A stretch of DNA of 64,000 nt from Dipteris shenzhenensis (taxonomy: Eukaryota > Polypodiophyta > Polypodiopsida > Gleicheniales): the NCBI GenBank assembly GCA_047967505.1, contig CM106539.1, one strand, 5' to 3'. The notes below the pieces were generated by a model. The model did no database searches and had not been told where the DNA came from. It saw only the letters and a list, made by a program, of their open reading frames with translations. The translations under genes were made by a program, and so were the position numbers. Shown here piece by piece: positions 1-12,836 of the stretch; position 1 is the first letter of the stretch; the number at the start of each line of letters is the position of its first letter.

Positions 1-380
1 AGCTACTCAAAGGGAGAGTAGTGATCATCTATAACCACACAACAATAATGAATAGGTACTTATTTGCAGCAAGTCATAATGGGAGCTACCATGTAGCTAA
101 TGGTAGCTAACATGTAGCTAACAAAAACAAAACCTAAAAGTGACCATCAGCTCGTTAGAAACATACCATAGAGAATTAAGGAATGAGCTTGTGATTTTTG
201 AAGGGATACAACCTAAAGGAATATCACCAACCTAAGGCTACTCAAGAAAATGCACTCGGTGTTTCCTGCCTATCTTTCAATAGACATCCTTCTTATTGGG
301 CGAGACATGTGTATTACTGGTCTAGAATGATAGCACTAACTCCTTCACCTCTTTTGTAATTGCGCCCTTTATGCATGGTT
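1..380. other. Intergenic, no gene seen
   Basis: No coding frame, RNA gene or clear repeat was seen. The first 130 bases repeat short GTAGCTA/CATGTAGCTA words. The stretch is the left flank of the LTR element that starts at 381. Confidence 0.5.
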
Positions 381-705
381 TGACAAAACATGTGTGCCTC
401 AGGATCTATGGAGCACTCTAAGGTGGATGGAACCTGTGTGGAAACATGATGAAGAGAGTGCTCATGACATGTATCTCAAGTCAATTAGGTTCCAAGATAG
501 ATTAGCTTGGACTCATAAAGAGAATCTTGAGATAGTGCAAAGTGCTTGATTGATATTACTTCAAATGAACCTCCCTTTTATAGGTGAGGGTACTTACATC
601 CATTTGCTTGCTCACATGTGGGATATCTCCTCCATGCCATGTGGTAGCTTACCCTTTGCTCATACCTTTGCTCTACAAGTGCTCATGGCGCCACAACTCT
701 CAACA
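381..705 (-). repeat. 3' LTR of the short element
   Basis: 325 bp, plus-strand termini TGACA...CAACA (TG...CA rule). It is a near-perfect copy of 2620-2944, with differences at GTAGCTTA/GCAGCTTA, GCAAAGTG/GCGAAGTG and GGCGCC/GGCACC. Confidence 0.9.
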
Positions 706-880
706 CCTCCCCTTGGTGCCATGATCCTTTGGCTACTGCAAGGTGGTCAGATGTGAGTTACATTCCATCACCTCCCCTTAGTGCATGCATTGCTACTTAA
801 GGTGGTAAAGTGTGGTTTACATGTCAATACCTCCCCTGGGTGCTTTCATAGCTACTCTCAGGTGGTCAGGTTTGATTACA
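706..880 (-). repeat. Three polypurine-tract-like units next to the 3' LTR
   Basis: An imperfect unit of about 60-65 bp occurs three times. On the plus strand each starts with ACCTCCCCTTGGTGC or a variant (706, 769 and 831) and ends with AGGTGGT. On the element's minus strand each carries a G/A-rich tract of the AAGGGGAGGT type. Only the one at 706 touches the LTR and is the likely functional polypurine tract. Confidence 0.6.
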
Positions 881-1569
881 AACATATAGGCAAGGTTGGC
901 AAGGTTTTTGCTTTTCAATACATTCCATTGATGTCACCTTTTGGCTCATGGCTTGATGATGACTTGTTTGCTTCTTTGTTTGGTGTAGCTACCTGCATGA
1001 TGCTTTGTTCTTCCATGTGCCTTAATGCTTTGTGTGTGGATGCCATGCTTCGGGCTATGGTCACCTCATACACTTGTGCTTTTGGCATGCTTTCTGCATT
1101 CATGAGTTGCTTTTCCAATTATTGCAAAGGTCTTACCAATTGAATTCTTTCAATATTGGCAGTGTCTAATTGCATACAATGATTCTGATTTGACAGGCGT
1201 GTAGAGCTTGAAAAGGCGATCACTTTTCCCTTTTGGAGCGTGTTCAAATTCTTCCTGGATTGCAAGTTATGGCTTGTTGAAGCTTTTGTGAAGAAGAGGG
1301 GGTCTTGATGATGTGGCACAGGGATTCACATGCTGAATTCCATACTGTGCTTACAAAGGGACTGTGCTTGGATGGCACTGCTGACTGTGCATGCTTAGGT
1401 GGCATTTAGCTAACCTTAACCCTGCCTTGGTGGGTGACCTTAACCTTACCACAGTCAGGTCTTATCTGCCATGTGTCAAACTTTTAACCAAATGAGTTAA
1501 CCCAAAGTTTAAACAAACCTAACCATTGTCACATCAAATCTTGACACGTGTCAATCAATGGTGAACCTA

Positions 1570-2470
1570 GACTTTGAAGAAAACACTCCGTGATGGCGTT
1601 GAAGCAACGACGATGATGGTGGCGACGCAGTATGGCATCACGGGCGGTCAATTTTGGAGCGTGCATAGAGATGGTGTCGCGGGCTGGTCTGCTAGTCCCG
1701 GGAGGCCGCTAAGGCTGTCTGAGTCATGGTAGACAAGTTGAGTCGTTCGCTGTTTGCTTCGGTCGCTGGAGTCGCCACATTTGGAGACGGAGGAGACGAC
1801 CATGGAGGAGTCCTGGAGGTCGCTGCTGTTGTCGATGGAGGTCGTAGGGAGCCTAAGATGATCGCTATGCTCGTTGTCTCGCTGCTGTCGGTGCTGTAGG
1901 AGGAGCCGCTGCTCACATCGGTTCTTTTGCTTTTGGAGCTACTAGTCCCGTTCGTGGGTGCTCAGGCTGAGAAAGTCGCTAGGCTGCAGATATCCATGTC
2001 CAGGTCGCTTGTGTCTTCCAATGGATGATTCGACTGAGTGATGCGAAGGAGGAGCATAGATATTTGTCTCCTCTCGATAAGCTTCACAATCTAAGGTCGA
2101 GCCGTTGTTAGGATGTGAGCCGCTCTCAGAGACAACAGAGCCACTCTGATTTCGGCTATGATCGCCAAGCTTCGATTGCTGCTCCCTGGCTTGTATTTTG
2201 TCCTGGCCGTTATGGCTAGGGTCTATTCGCTCTTGTTCTTGAACGATGCAATCTGCGGCTGTGTCGTCCCTTGAATGTCATGGGAATGGGGCGATGCAGC
2301 CATCTCGAGCTTTGGGAGCTTGAAGCTCTATTGGAGAACCTCTCTTTGGACCTCTCTTTCTATTCAGAACCTCTCAAAGATGGGTGTAGGTAGAGCTTCG
2401 GGCTCTCTCTCTCAAACCTTTCAAATCTCTCCTCACATGGATCCTCACAAAGAAACTACTCAAGGGACGG
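1570..2470. other. GC-rich cargo inside the short LTR element
   Basis: This part of the element's interior is markedly richer in G, C and CG dinucleotides than the AT-rich surroundings. It includes GTCGCTGGAGTCGCCAC-type words and repeated GTCGCTNG motifs at about 1730-2010. Short open frames exist on both strands (for example 1692-1916 minus and 2275-2484 plus) but none resembles a known protein. The composition shift suggests captured host sequence, which is an inference. It could equally be an old leader or gag region. Confidence 0.35.
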
Positions 2471-2619
2471 AAATTTGTTCTTAATCTAAAACTAAAACTA
2501 ACCTAGGAGAAAAAACATGAGCTCCTAAGGCATGCCTACAACTAATCTAGGAATGGGAGCAATCCTCGTGAACTACTAATGAGCTAAACTAGGAGAACTA
2601 AACCGATGCTCTGATACCA

Positions 2620-2944
2620 TGACAAAACATGTGTGCCTCAGGATCTATGGAGCACTCTAAGGTGGATGGAACCTGTGTGGAAACATGATGAAGAGAGTGC
2701 TCATGACATGTATCTCAAGTCAATTAGGTTCCAAGATAGATTAGCTTGGACTCATAAAGAGAATCTTGAGATAGTGCGAAGTGCTTGATTGATATTACTT
2801 CAAATGAACCTCCCTTTTATAGGTGAGGGTACTTACATCCATTTGCTTGCTCACATGTGGGATATCTCCTCCATGCCATGTGGCAGCTTACCCTTTGCTC
2901 ATACCTTTGCTCTACAAGTGCTCATGGCACCACAACTCTCAACA
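2620..2944 (-). repeat. 5' LTR of the short element with adjoining PBS
   Basis: Second 325-bp LTR copy. The complement of the initiator-Met primer site, TCTGATACCA, lies immediately to its left (2610-2619). This fixes the element's orientation as minus. Confidence 0.9.
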
Positions 2945-3560
2945 TGTTATCGTTCACACAAATGCAGTGGTATCATCTCCAGACACATTCGAGATCTAGT
3001 AGCATAGAAGTTCCTACAATGCACACCCAGAAGTCTTGACACAGCCGCCAGGATATTTGGTTTCCTAGCTTGGGCTTTGGTATTCATGACCATCATCATG
3101 CTCACCCACTTCAGAAACAACTCTTTAGAGCTTTTGGGATTTTTCATGTACTTGAGGATGTTATGAAGTCTGCTTATCAATAAACCTTGTTCATGATCCG
3201 CAACTGCCTGTGAACATGAACCTTGTAGCTCTCAAAATAATGGGTGCTCAATAATGCTCCTAGAAATTTCAACCTTTGCCTCCTCATGTAGACCTTGTGT
3301 ACATTGCTTGAAGTACCTCACAACATCAAGAGAAATCTTCTGGCACTTTGCAACATTCAAGTCCATGGAGTTTGCTTGAAGCTTCACCTTAATTTGGTAT
3401 TTGCGCTTTCTCTTTGCCTCATACTCCTTGATAAGAGCCTATTTGCATGTCGCACATTCCAATGAGCCACCAAATTGACACACAATGTGCATAGGTTCAC
3501 CTTGGTATGCATTTTTGCAAAGAAAACAGCCATAACAAGCTCCCCATGATTGTATAGTTG
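2945..3560 (-). pseudogene. Decayed ORF of unknown family
   Basis: The minus strand reads as one frame of roughly 200 residues with at least two stops. The longest open piece is 77 codons (2947-3180), with motifs such as SRLHNILKYMKNPKSSKELF and LAAVSRLLGVHCRNFYATRS. The upstream part has a Cys-containing stretch (CHIVCQFGG...CATCK) that could be a degraded zinc-binding motif. The frame ends beside the LTR element, whose insertion may have cut it. I do not recognise the family. A transposon-derived origin is likely from the context only. Confidence 0.3.
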
Positions 3561-4180
3561 CAATAGTACTGAGGAGCAGTCCTCTTTTCTTTTGTAGAGA
3601 AATGATGGTATTTATATTTATAATTCCAGAATGGTCATAACATTCAGTACACAGGCCATACAGGGTAGTCTTCCAAGAGAACTAGAAAACCAAAACAGTA
3701 GAAGCGGCCTGAAGTGTAGCAATTTTGAGTCACATGGTCTAATATCTTCAAATGAGAACAAGCCAAGCCACATCTAGCTCGAGGTTCTCAATAATCTTAT
3801 TGATGGACTCATTACACTCTCATAATTTTTGCAACCTACTGAGCCGCCATTCTCTTAATTTTCATAATCTTTGTGCCTACAATCATAAGCTTTTAGGTGC
3901 TCTTAGTTCCAAGCATACAAACATATGTGAGGTGCTCTGTGAGGTCTTCAAGTAAAGCGGCGAGCATCTAGTCCCTGGTCTGTAACCTAGAAGGGTGGGA
4001 TCCATGGATGCGAGCAAAGAGTGATGTCAAACTCTCCTACTCTGTATGTTTTTTGAGCTACTGCAACTCATTTTTTGAGAACATAATGTTTTTCACAGCC
4101 GATGGAAGTGGATGAGCATTGGCTGAAGGATGGTCCATCACCAATCACGATGAGAGGGCCGACTCAAACACAATATCAAT
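3561..4180. other. Intergenic, nothing recognised
   Basis: Mixed-composition DNA with only short chance frames. No repeat family, RNA gene or coding signal was seen. Confidence 0.4.
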
Positions 4181-4770
4181 ATGTTAGAAAGTGTTGTGGG
4201 AGGAAGAAGTCCAAGGGTGTAGGAGAAAGGGAAGGAGGGGAGGCAGTCGGAGGGGGGGGGGCTGAGGGAGGCATTGGACAAGAAGGGAGGTCGGGATAGG
4301 AAAATGAAGGGGCGAGGTAGGAGGAGGGTAGCTAGGAGAGGAGGGTAGCTAGGAGAGGAGGGTGAGGGGCATGGGGAATGAGGTTGAAGGGGCATGGAGG
4401 AGGGGTCGAGAGAGGAAGGACGAGGGGCGGGGAGAGGAAGGACGATGGACGGGGGGAGCGGAAGGGGGACAAGGGTGGGGGCATGGGGAATGAGGGTGAA
4501 GGGGCATGGAGGAGGGGTCGAGAGAGGAAGGACGAGGGACGAGGAGAGGAACGACGACGGACGGGGGGAGCGGAAGGGGGAAGGGCTAAGGGTGGCGAGG
4601 GAGGGGGCCGGGGAAGAGGGATGGGTAAGGTAAGGGGAAGGAGCTGTGGGAAGAGGAGGGGATGACAATTGGGAGGGGAGAGGGAGATGACGGGAGAGGG
4701 GTAGTAGGAGAGGGCGTGGAAGGGGTTGGTTGAGAGGGGAGGGGCTAGCTCAGAGGTAAGGGGGAGGCTA
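4180..4770. repeat. G/A-rich minisatellite with strong strand asymmetry
   Basis: About 600 bp is almost pure purine on the plus strand (GGAGGGG, GAGAGGAAGGACGA, GGGGGGAGCGG). A roughly 111-bp unit is repeated: GCATGGGGAA occurs at 4370 and 4481 with the same following words. GTAGCTAGGAGAGGAGG is also duplicated just before it. The long open frames on both strands here (Gly/Arg/Glu-rich on plus, Pro/Ser-rich on minus) are products of composition. The plus strand could form G-quadruplexes. Confidence 0.75.
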
Positions 4771-7700
4771 GTAGCAGCTAGAGCTATGCTAGTATATTTT
4801 AAATAAAGTACGCAGTGCACACCCGTGTGTCACCTATATCCAACCATATCACCCTGACACCTACACATTCTCCAAGAATCTGATTTTTTTGCATCTGTGA
4901 CCTCGTCTTCTTCCCCTCCTGGATTCTTTTTTGAAAATCATTTTCCTTAGTTCCTTGCTCCTTGGGGGCATTTTATCCCATTCTCTTCTAATAACATAAA
5001 TCATTTCTCATTTATTTGTTTCTTTCTTTATTTAAATAAGAAAGCACATGGTGCGATGAAATTTTTCATGGATTGCAAGAGAACTAAACAGAGGCTACAA
5101 GATAGGAAAGTTGATATATTCATTCAAGATACAAAGGACATTGAAGGCCATGGAAATCGATGATACAGTATCCAAATGGCAATGGAAGACACATTGCCAC
5201 AAATGTAGAGGGAGTGACAATGCCAAAACAATCTCCTCCTTGCTCAGTAGCTAGCCTTGAAGAAGTAGATGCACCCATTTGAGTAGTGCCATGAAAACAA
5301 AGAACAAGAGATGTGGTTTCAAAACTGGTGGGAGCATTCAAGGCAACAACAATATGTATATTTTTCTTGGGGTGTTAATAAACACCAATTGGTGGTGCTA
5401 ACAAACACGGGGGAAAGTGAGTAGCTATCCACTGTCATAGCTATCTATCTACCATGTAGTACCTACCATGGTGTTGTAGCCACCACGAGGTAGCTACCAT
5501 GGTGGCCACTACTCCATGTGGCCACTATCTATGCACCATGTGGAAGGTACCAAACGTCAAGTCACAGCTATGTATATTGATATATATATTTTTCATTATG
5601 GTTGCAAACTCATATAGATATATGATCGCTTGCAAATGGCCCCCTCTTGAAGAAATCTTAATGATGATAAAATTGATCCCTGTCCAAAGAAATAGCTACT
5701 AGATCTATTTGATTTGATCAATCTTGAAGCATTGTAGTATTTAAAATTACAAGAGTTGACTTTATTCCTTAGTATAAAGTGTTAGAGATAAATTAAATTA
5801 AAACATAATGGACAATGCAAATTTGAAGCATCTTTTCTTATAACCATAGATTTTGATGTTTAATACTTTCAACTTGAAAATTAGTAACGTATTTATATAC
5901 ATTCTATAAGAAGCTATCAAGTAATATATTTCCATAATATGTTAAAAGCATAGATATATATAAAAGGATATTTCAATATAAATATAGAATTGTAAGAAAT
6001 AAAGTACATTAATCAGATTCCTTGGAAAATGTGATTACTATAAATAATATATTTCCATATTTTTTAAAAAGGTCAAATAATATAAAAGGATATTCCGATA
6101 GAAATAGGTTGCAAGTGAAGTTCTACTTGAACTTTGTCCCTCAATAAGTATTTTTCATATCAAATATGATTGCTCACTATGGCCAAAAGATATTATCTTT
6201 TAGCATTGGAAACCATAGTATATAAAGTGGCTAGCAATGGTGTATAATATATGTAGAAACATGGAGAGTTTCACGAATGTAGTTTAATATTATTCCAATA
6301 ACTTTAAGGTTATAGCATAGGAAATTTTATATTTAAAAGTTTGAAATTGTAAAAGTTGGAATTTTCCAAATTACATGTAGGTAAGGATCATTTTACTGAA
6401 ATTCACATTGAGTGTACAATGCACACCACCATAGGATGATTGTGAAAGTTCTAATGTAAAATTGTCATAAGTTGGAAACTTCTAAATTATATGTAAGGAT
6501 GATTCTAATGAAATCCATGTTGAGTACAATGCACACCGCCAATTTTGAAATTACTAATATAAAATATGCAAGCCTGATTTCCATTTTGGCTCTATTCTTC
6601 TGCACTTGACATGTACCAGCAAATAATATTAGTTTATGATCTTCAAATCAATTTTCAATAAATTAAATAGAGAATAGGCATTGTGAAGCATTGATTTTTC
6701 TAAACGCAAGTATGTGTATATAAAGTCAACATTGACAACTCTATTTATTAAAACTTCTTGGGTACTGAAAGAACAAACATGATTGTTAATTTATATTGTT
6801 GGCGGCATTTGAAATTCTTATTATGTGAATTTCTTCATGATATTAACTCTCAGGGGGTGCAGTAAATCCTAGGTATCATGTGCATTCAAGGCCCCTCAAT
6901 GAAATTGTTTTTCCCAATAAAACTGCCCCTCTTTACTAATAGATTTTCCCCTAAAGTTGAATTAAAAAACCCCTTTTGTTATTGTAATCCTGTTAATTTT
7001 TTCTCAAAAGTGGGATTATAATACCCCTTCTTTCGAATGCACGTGGTACACTAAATTTTTTGGAGGTTAACCCCCGAGTATCAATTGTCCATAGGGTTTT
7101 AGATCCTTTAAAGACAAGATATAGAATTGAATGCTTTAACAAGAGACAGTTTAAAACTACATCCATATTTACTCATGGTTACAAACATATATGATTACAT
7201 GCAATGTTCCAACCTTGTTCAAACACCATCTACCCTCTTCCACCTCATTCTCCACAAAAAAATTGGTAATTTATGCCTTGTGTGATCCACCAATTAATAT
7301 GGTTTTTTTCTTACTAGAGCAATGTTGCGATCCCCTTTCCAAATGTGAAGGGGGTTTTAAATTAGACAATTTAAACATTTTTAAATAGAATTATACACTC
7401 GGAAAGGAAATTGGAATTTAGGAAAAAACTATAAGTTTATGAAATATTAGGATAAAACTCGGATTAAACACCTACATTATATAAGGGTACTTATATTGTG
7501 CCCTTGCATGCATGTGCCATATAAACGATGTTCTTACAACATGAATCCTCAAGCTTTATGCACAACCAATTAAACTACTTCTTTACGAACATGAAATTTC
7601 ATAGAAGTATCATATAAGTGCATTGCATATACCTATATCTATGGATTATTTAGCATGCTTTATAAATTTTCTAATAAATAAAACCTTGAATATGAGATGT

Positions 7701-10700
7701 CATGCAAGTGGATATACCTATACATGTGGATGTATTTAGCATGATTTATAGATTTTCCAATAAATAAAACGTTTTGGATGCATATTGCAAAGATTAATCT
7801 GTAAGACATACTCAATATTGCAATAGAATAATTTAACACAATGTGTCATGTGATTATGAGAACTTCCCACATGTTTGCACCAATCTAGAACAGGTCTACT
7901 TTCTGTTTACATGTTAAGCTTGGGATTGGGATTTCAATAAAAAAATTCATTCAAGAAATGAGTTTTTGATCACTTTGAATCCATTTAAATGTTTTGTCTA
8001 CTTTAAAATCCCTACTCTTATAATGGCCAACACATGGAGCTTAATTGTCCAAGACTAAACCACTAAATAACTCATTTCTGCATGGATACTATATAAATTA
8101 ATGTAATAGTCATCATAGCTTCATAAGAACAAGCACATTACATTGATCAATTAACCACCATAACATATTGTGTCTTTATCAAAGACTATATATGTACATG
8201 AGTTGGGACTTGGCACATGCGTGTTATAACATGAGAGCCTCTGTCATCCTCAATTAATCTTTGTCTCACATATGGTGGGTTGGCAAATTTGAAGCCACCT
8301 ATGCATACTATAGGGCAAGGTTGGGATGTCTTCCTACTAATAAGGACATTTTCACTACTAGTAGGCCTAGCAAGTCGTATAAAAGACATACTAAAAACCT
8401 ACTAATAGGCCTATCTATCCTACTAGTAGGCCAAATGTTGAAAATCTACTATAAGAATTGGGCAATCAACCTTGGTAGTAGGCTATAACTCAATAGATAT
8501 ATAAATATGTAAATATTGCATAGAAGAGACCATGCCATCCCTACATCTGAAACAAGTATCCTTACTACTCACTTATAGGTGTCTATGTCCCATAAGGAGG
8601 TTTGGAATGGCTAGTAGGAGGGGAAAGGGTTCTTGACACCTCGAGGGTATCCCTAGCTATAATTTTTTGAGCAAGCAAGAGTTGTTTCATATAAAAGTAA
8701 CAACTTGCTTTAGAGGCCCATTTTGGATGGATGTGAGAATTTAGAGCTATGGCTAAACCTAGTCTCCGATAAACTATGACTAGTTGACATAGCTAGACAA
8801 ATAAGAAAAACAAGAAATAGAATGTAACATCAATGGGCCTTTGATGTGCTATACTTCAAACATAAAGAAACTTGTAAACATAATGAAAGAAAGGTGGGAG
8901 AACAGTATATAAAAACAAAATGATATAGAGTCAATGGAAATCTATCTTTGAATAAAGAATCGCCAATTTAGACATCTCTAGAGAAAAGCTAGGTAGACTT
9001 GTTAGCCCAATGAATGAGAGGTGGAATCGGAGAAAGAGTCAACTTGGTTAGAGGAAATTACCAAAATGTTGATTTATCTCCCTCTAGCTGATCCAGAAGC
9101 TCCAAATCAAAAGGAGAGCTTTTCAACAAAATTTCAAAGTGAAACTAGGAGTAGGAGTAGTTTGAAGTTTAGGGGAAAGTGGAGTGTGACAAATGTGAGA
9201 GGGGGAGGGGAGTCAAGGGCATATAAGAAGAGAGGTAAGAGGCAAGAAGAATAAGCAATTGCTTAAAGGAGTCATGGCTTATAACCCAAGAAGACATCTA
9301 TATTTTTAATGGCATTTTCATCGATGCCTAACACTATTTCTTTCTATATATCAATGGAAATATGGATGATAGGCATTCACATACCAATTCAATGGAAAAA
9401 CTGATGAAAATACCAAATATTTAACACTCCTCATGTTCAATCAATCTACGAAGAGTGAATCAGTCCCTAAGGAACCCCGAAAGGGCAAAAAATATGAATG
9501 CTTCATAAAAATTTTGGCCAATACCCAAAGCGTCACAAAATAGCATCAGAATTCAACCTAGTTCTAGCAGTGAAGCAACCGAAAAAGGAAAAGCTATTGA
9601 TTGAATGGATTTTTAATGGTTCATATTTCCAAAAAATTGATTAAAACAATTTGAATCACTATTATAGGATTTAAATCCCTTAAAATTCATTTGCTTGGAA
9701 GCAGTCTCACAAAGGAAAAAAGGAAAACACTTACATCATATGCATTCAACAAAAGGGATTTTAAGTACACCTTATGTATGTATATTTTCCATAACTCCAT
9801 AAGAAAATAAAACCCATTTTGCAGAATTCAAATGCTACCTTACATATTGCTTAGTGAACTCCCTGGCTAGGATGGAAAACCTAGTGGAATTCAAATCGGC
9901 GGAAAAAAATATTACCTTCATAATGGATTCTTTGTTGAAACCCTTATATCCCCATATTTATAAATTTACACATTTTAATATAATTGTTTATCACCTTCTA
10001 TAAGTATATATGTGGAATTAAAAAGGAATGGAAAGGCTTTCTATGTATATTCACATGGGATTCACATGTGAAAAAATGAGAACTAAGTCCTGTATTTTAA
10101 ATGTCACTTTATGGTTTTGCATGTATGTCACATATTCAAGAAGTAATTGCCCACACAGTTTAGATCTCAAGGGTAGTAGGTTATTCTTAAGACACGTACA
10201 ACTAGGGAGCAACTAGGCATATAAAAAACCCTTTTCGATAGTTAAGAAAGATGTATAGTACACTTGTGATCATTGTGATTAAATTGCATATAATTCTTAA
10301 AAATTCACACTAGCAAGGGAGAAGTCTAACATTTTAGAATTAATGTATAAAAAAACTTGACCTTCTCAAATTTAACTATTAGTTGTCTTTTCCATTTTCG
10401 ACTATAATTTTTAAAAATAATCCTTTGTATACTGGGTTATTTCCTTTATGTAATTGTTAAAACAAAATGGCTGAAAGAGGCATTGATTGAATCAAATAGT
10501 AGATCTCTCAAATCATTTCAATGCCCTTAATTTGTGACATATAAGATCCTTTATGGACAGATCCATATTATCCTTTCAAGACTCTTTCTTTTTAAAAGAT
10601 ATCTAGGTTTGCCAATAACTTGTCTATTTTCAGGCAAATGCAGTATTTAGTTTCTTGTCTTTAAACTTGCAATAATGTTGAAAGTGTGTTTTTGCATAAT

Positions 10701-11530
10701 ATGCTAAAATTTTCATTGCTTATAGATTTGTTCCCTTTTGAAACTTTAGAAATCCAAATACATGGAGCTTTTTCTAACAAAGTCTAAAATTTTTCCACTA
10801 AAGGGGGTCAAGATAGAATTATGTGCATGCTCATAGGTAGGAGGTGCAGTTTGAGAGGCTTCATGTAAGGGAACCTGGAACCTGCGATGTTTTTTCTCCT
10901 CTAGAACATTTCCCAAAACGTCGAAGAACTAAGTGGAAACACAAAATCAGCTCCATACTTCTCTTAGTATTTAAGTAGGATTGTCATTTCTCTGGGATCT
11001 AGGTGTAATTGGAATTCCTCGTCATTCCACTTATTATTAAATGAATTAGGATGCTAAAAGAACAGATCTCAAGGGAGAAGTTCATAGATTATAGCATTGC
11101 TCAAGAGATTAAAATTTGGTAGAAGTTTATGAATTGGGGGCTACCTTCAGCAAGATTTTCTTTAGTAGTCTAAGATGAAAGACTTGAGAGAAGATTACAT
11201 CTGGGAGCTTCATATGCCTTTTGAGAAACCTCCCTTGATGTCAAAGGAGGACATCTATAATTCTAAACTTAGGGACATCCCCTCCTTAAAAAATGGTGGC
11301 ATTCTCAAAGTGTGAGAAGGGGAACAAAACGACTATGTGGACCATTGTCCAGACCAAGTGAATGTTTCCTTTTCCATGATTGAAAACCTCGATGTCTTAT
11401 TCTCAGAAGAGACATTGGCAATGTAGTGCTTATAAAAGCATATATTTAATACATTTCATACTGGCTATAATTGTGCTATTCACATTTGCACTCAAAACAA
11501 TGAATTACTTTGTTAAGAGTCATATTTAAC
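4771..11530. other. Long AT-rich intergenic stretch
   Basis: No gene is supported over about 6.8 kb. Local features are small imperfect duplications at about 6370-6550 (around ACAATGCACACC) and about 7610-7770 (around ATTTAGCATG and CTAATAAATAAAA). There is also a cluster of CTACTAGTAGGCC / TAGGCCTA palindromic words at about 8330-8480. Short open frames (for example 5120-5341 minus, 8261-8488 plus, 9021-9254 plus) show no recognisable protein and no codon bias. Confidence 0.5.
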
Positions 11531-11539
11531 TTTATTAAC

Positions 11540-12060
11540 TTGTGGATTCCCTTCCTCACGCGTTGCTCAACCCTCCCATCTCGCTCTCCCTCTGCTTCCA
11601 TGTCCCGCCTCTCCTCTCCCCCCTACTCCTCTACTCAGCTAAGCTATCTCTCTCCCTCACCCTCTCCCTCTCCCTCTCTGGCTCCTCCCTTGCCTCTCTC
11701 ACTCAGCCCAGGAATGCCTTTTTGTTGGAATGATGATTCTGTTTGTGTTTTATGCTTTCCACGCTTACTCCTCCCTTACCTCGCTCACTCCTCTCTACTA
11801 CTCCAACCTCCCACTCCCGTCGCTCTCTCCTCTCCTCTCGTCTTCCAGTCCCTTCCCCCCTCTGCCTCGCTCCCTCCCTCCCTCTTCCTCACGAGGAGGG
11901 CGACGAATAGAACATTCTAGAAAACGCGTGTTAATTCCTTGTCCTACCTTTAATTTTGCCCATTAACTGATGTTAATTTTATGATTTAGCGCATTAATTC
12001 CTTGTCCTACCTTTAATTTTTCCCATTGCTTGATATTAATTTTGTGACATAGCCTCCCAA
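11540..12060. repeat. Pyrimidine-rich tract followed by a short duplication
   Basis: From about 11,540 to 11,900 the plus strand is dominated by CTC/TCC words (CTCTCCCTCACCCTCTCCC), giving false Ser/Pro/Leu frames. It is followed by a tandem duplication of about 67 bp (11,933-12,060). Its two copies both contain ATTCCTTGTCCTACCTTTAA and a TTAATTTT(A/G)TGA end. Confidence 0.6.
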
Positions 12061-12699
12061 GGACACGAACTAATTAAGTAATATACGCATACTATCCATA
12101 GGGGCCCTAATTGTAGAGAATTTTGAAAACTTTGCTTGGCCTTGTACTCTAAGGACTAAAATGTAGGCGTTTAGTCTACAAAACGGACAAATTACATATT
12201 TTGACTTGGATGTGTGGAGGATGTGTGTACGAGTAAACTTTATTTTAAGAGAGAAGATTTGCTTCATAAACCATTTGCCAATATGGGTTCATGTGAAAGG
12301 GAGATGCGGAAGAAGATAAATGGTGACCATAGAAGATAAAATAAATGAAGACAAGAGAAACAATGGAATACGTGTAGGATATGTTTGATTATGCATGGGA
12401 TTTCACGCCCTGGGCCATTTCCTCTCTTCATTGGTTGTCATCGTCGATTCTACAAAGCTCACCAGCTCTGATTATCCCATGGCGATAGTTGTTCTTGCAG
12501 GCCGGCATCCCACCTCTCTTCTTCCCTTCCATTAGTAGCTCGCTTGATCGCCCACTCTCAAGATGAGCCGTTGCTGCAAATGCTCAGCTTAATGCACTTT
12601 TGAATTGCAGCTCTACTAAATGTTTCAAGAAATTCTCGCACCTTGACCTGCGGCTTGAGGGTGGGCAATCCTCGCATACTCGATAAGCTTTGGAGCCGT

Positions 12700-12836
12700 T
12701 GTATAATAATTCGTTGCAAGCTTTGATCAAACCATTCATTTGAGGCTACAGATCTGCATGTAATTGGTTGCTGTTACGTACATCAGAACTCTCTCTCGCT
12801 CTCTCGCGCGCTCTCTCTCTCCGAGCCGGTGCAGCT
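12700..12836 (+). promoter_or_regulatory. Possible core promoter and 5' leader of the sugar transporter gene
   Basis: GTATAATAAT at 12,701 could be a TATA box. A CT-rich run (CTCTCTCTCGCTCTCTCGCG, about 12,789-12,822), typical of plant 5' leaders or Y-patches, ends about 15 bases before the start codon. The transcription start cannot be fixed from sequence. Confidence 0.35.

Larger units (their letters stand above)
381..2944 (-). mobile_element. Short non-autonomous LTR retrotransposon (TRIM/LARD-like)
   Basis: Two 325-bp direct repeats (381-705 and 2620-2944) begin TGACAAAACATG and end CTCTCAACA. They differ at about three positions, so the insertion is young. Read on the minus strand, the 5' LTR is 2620-2944. 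It is followed directly by TGGTATCAGAGC, the standard plant initiator-Met primer-binding site (2605-2619). Just before the 3' LTR is the purine tract AAGGGGAGG (706-716). The 1.9-kb interior has no gag, protease, integrase or RT that I can recognise, so mobility would depend on proteins supplied in trans. The five bases outside each end (TGGTT and TGTTA) do not match, so no clean target duplication is seen. On its right side the element borders a decayed ORF (2945-3560). Confidence 0.88.

Noticed and set aside
376-2949. Target duplication of the short LTR element (TGGTT versus TGTTA)
   Set aside because: The pentamers do not match. The borders may have mutated, so no duplication is claimed.
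4138-4820. Long Pro/Ser-rich and Gly/Arg-rich frames
   Set aside because: They are open on several frames at once because the sequence is nearly all purine on one strand. They are composition artefacts.
11510-11966. 136-codon Ser/Pro/Leu frame in the pyrimidine-rich tract
   Set aside because: Low-complexity CTC repeats open all plus frames. There is no homology or start context.
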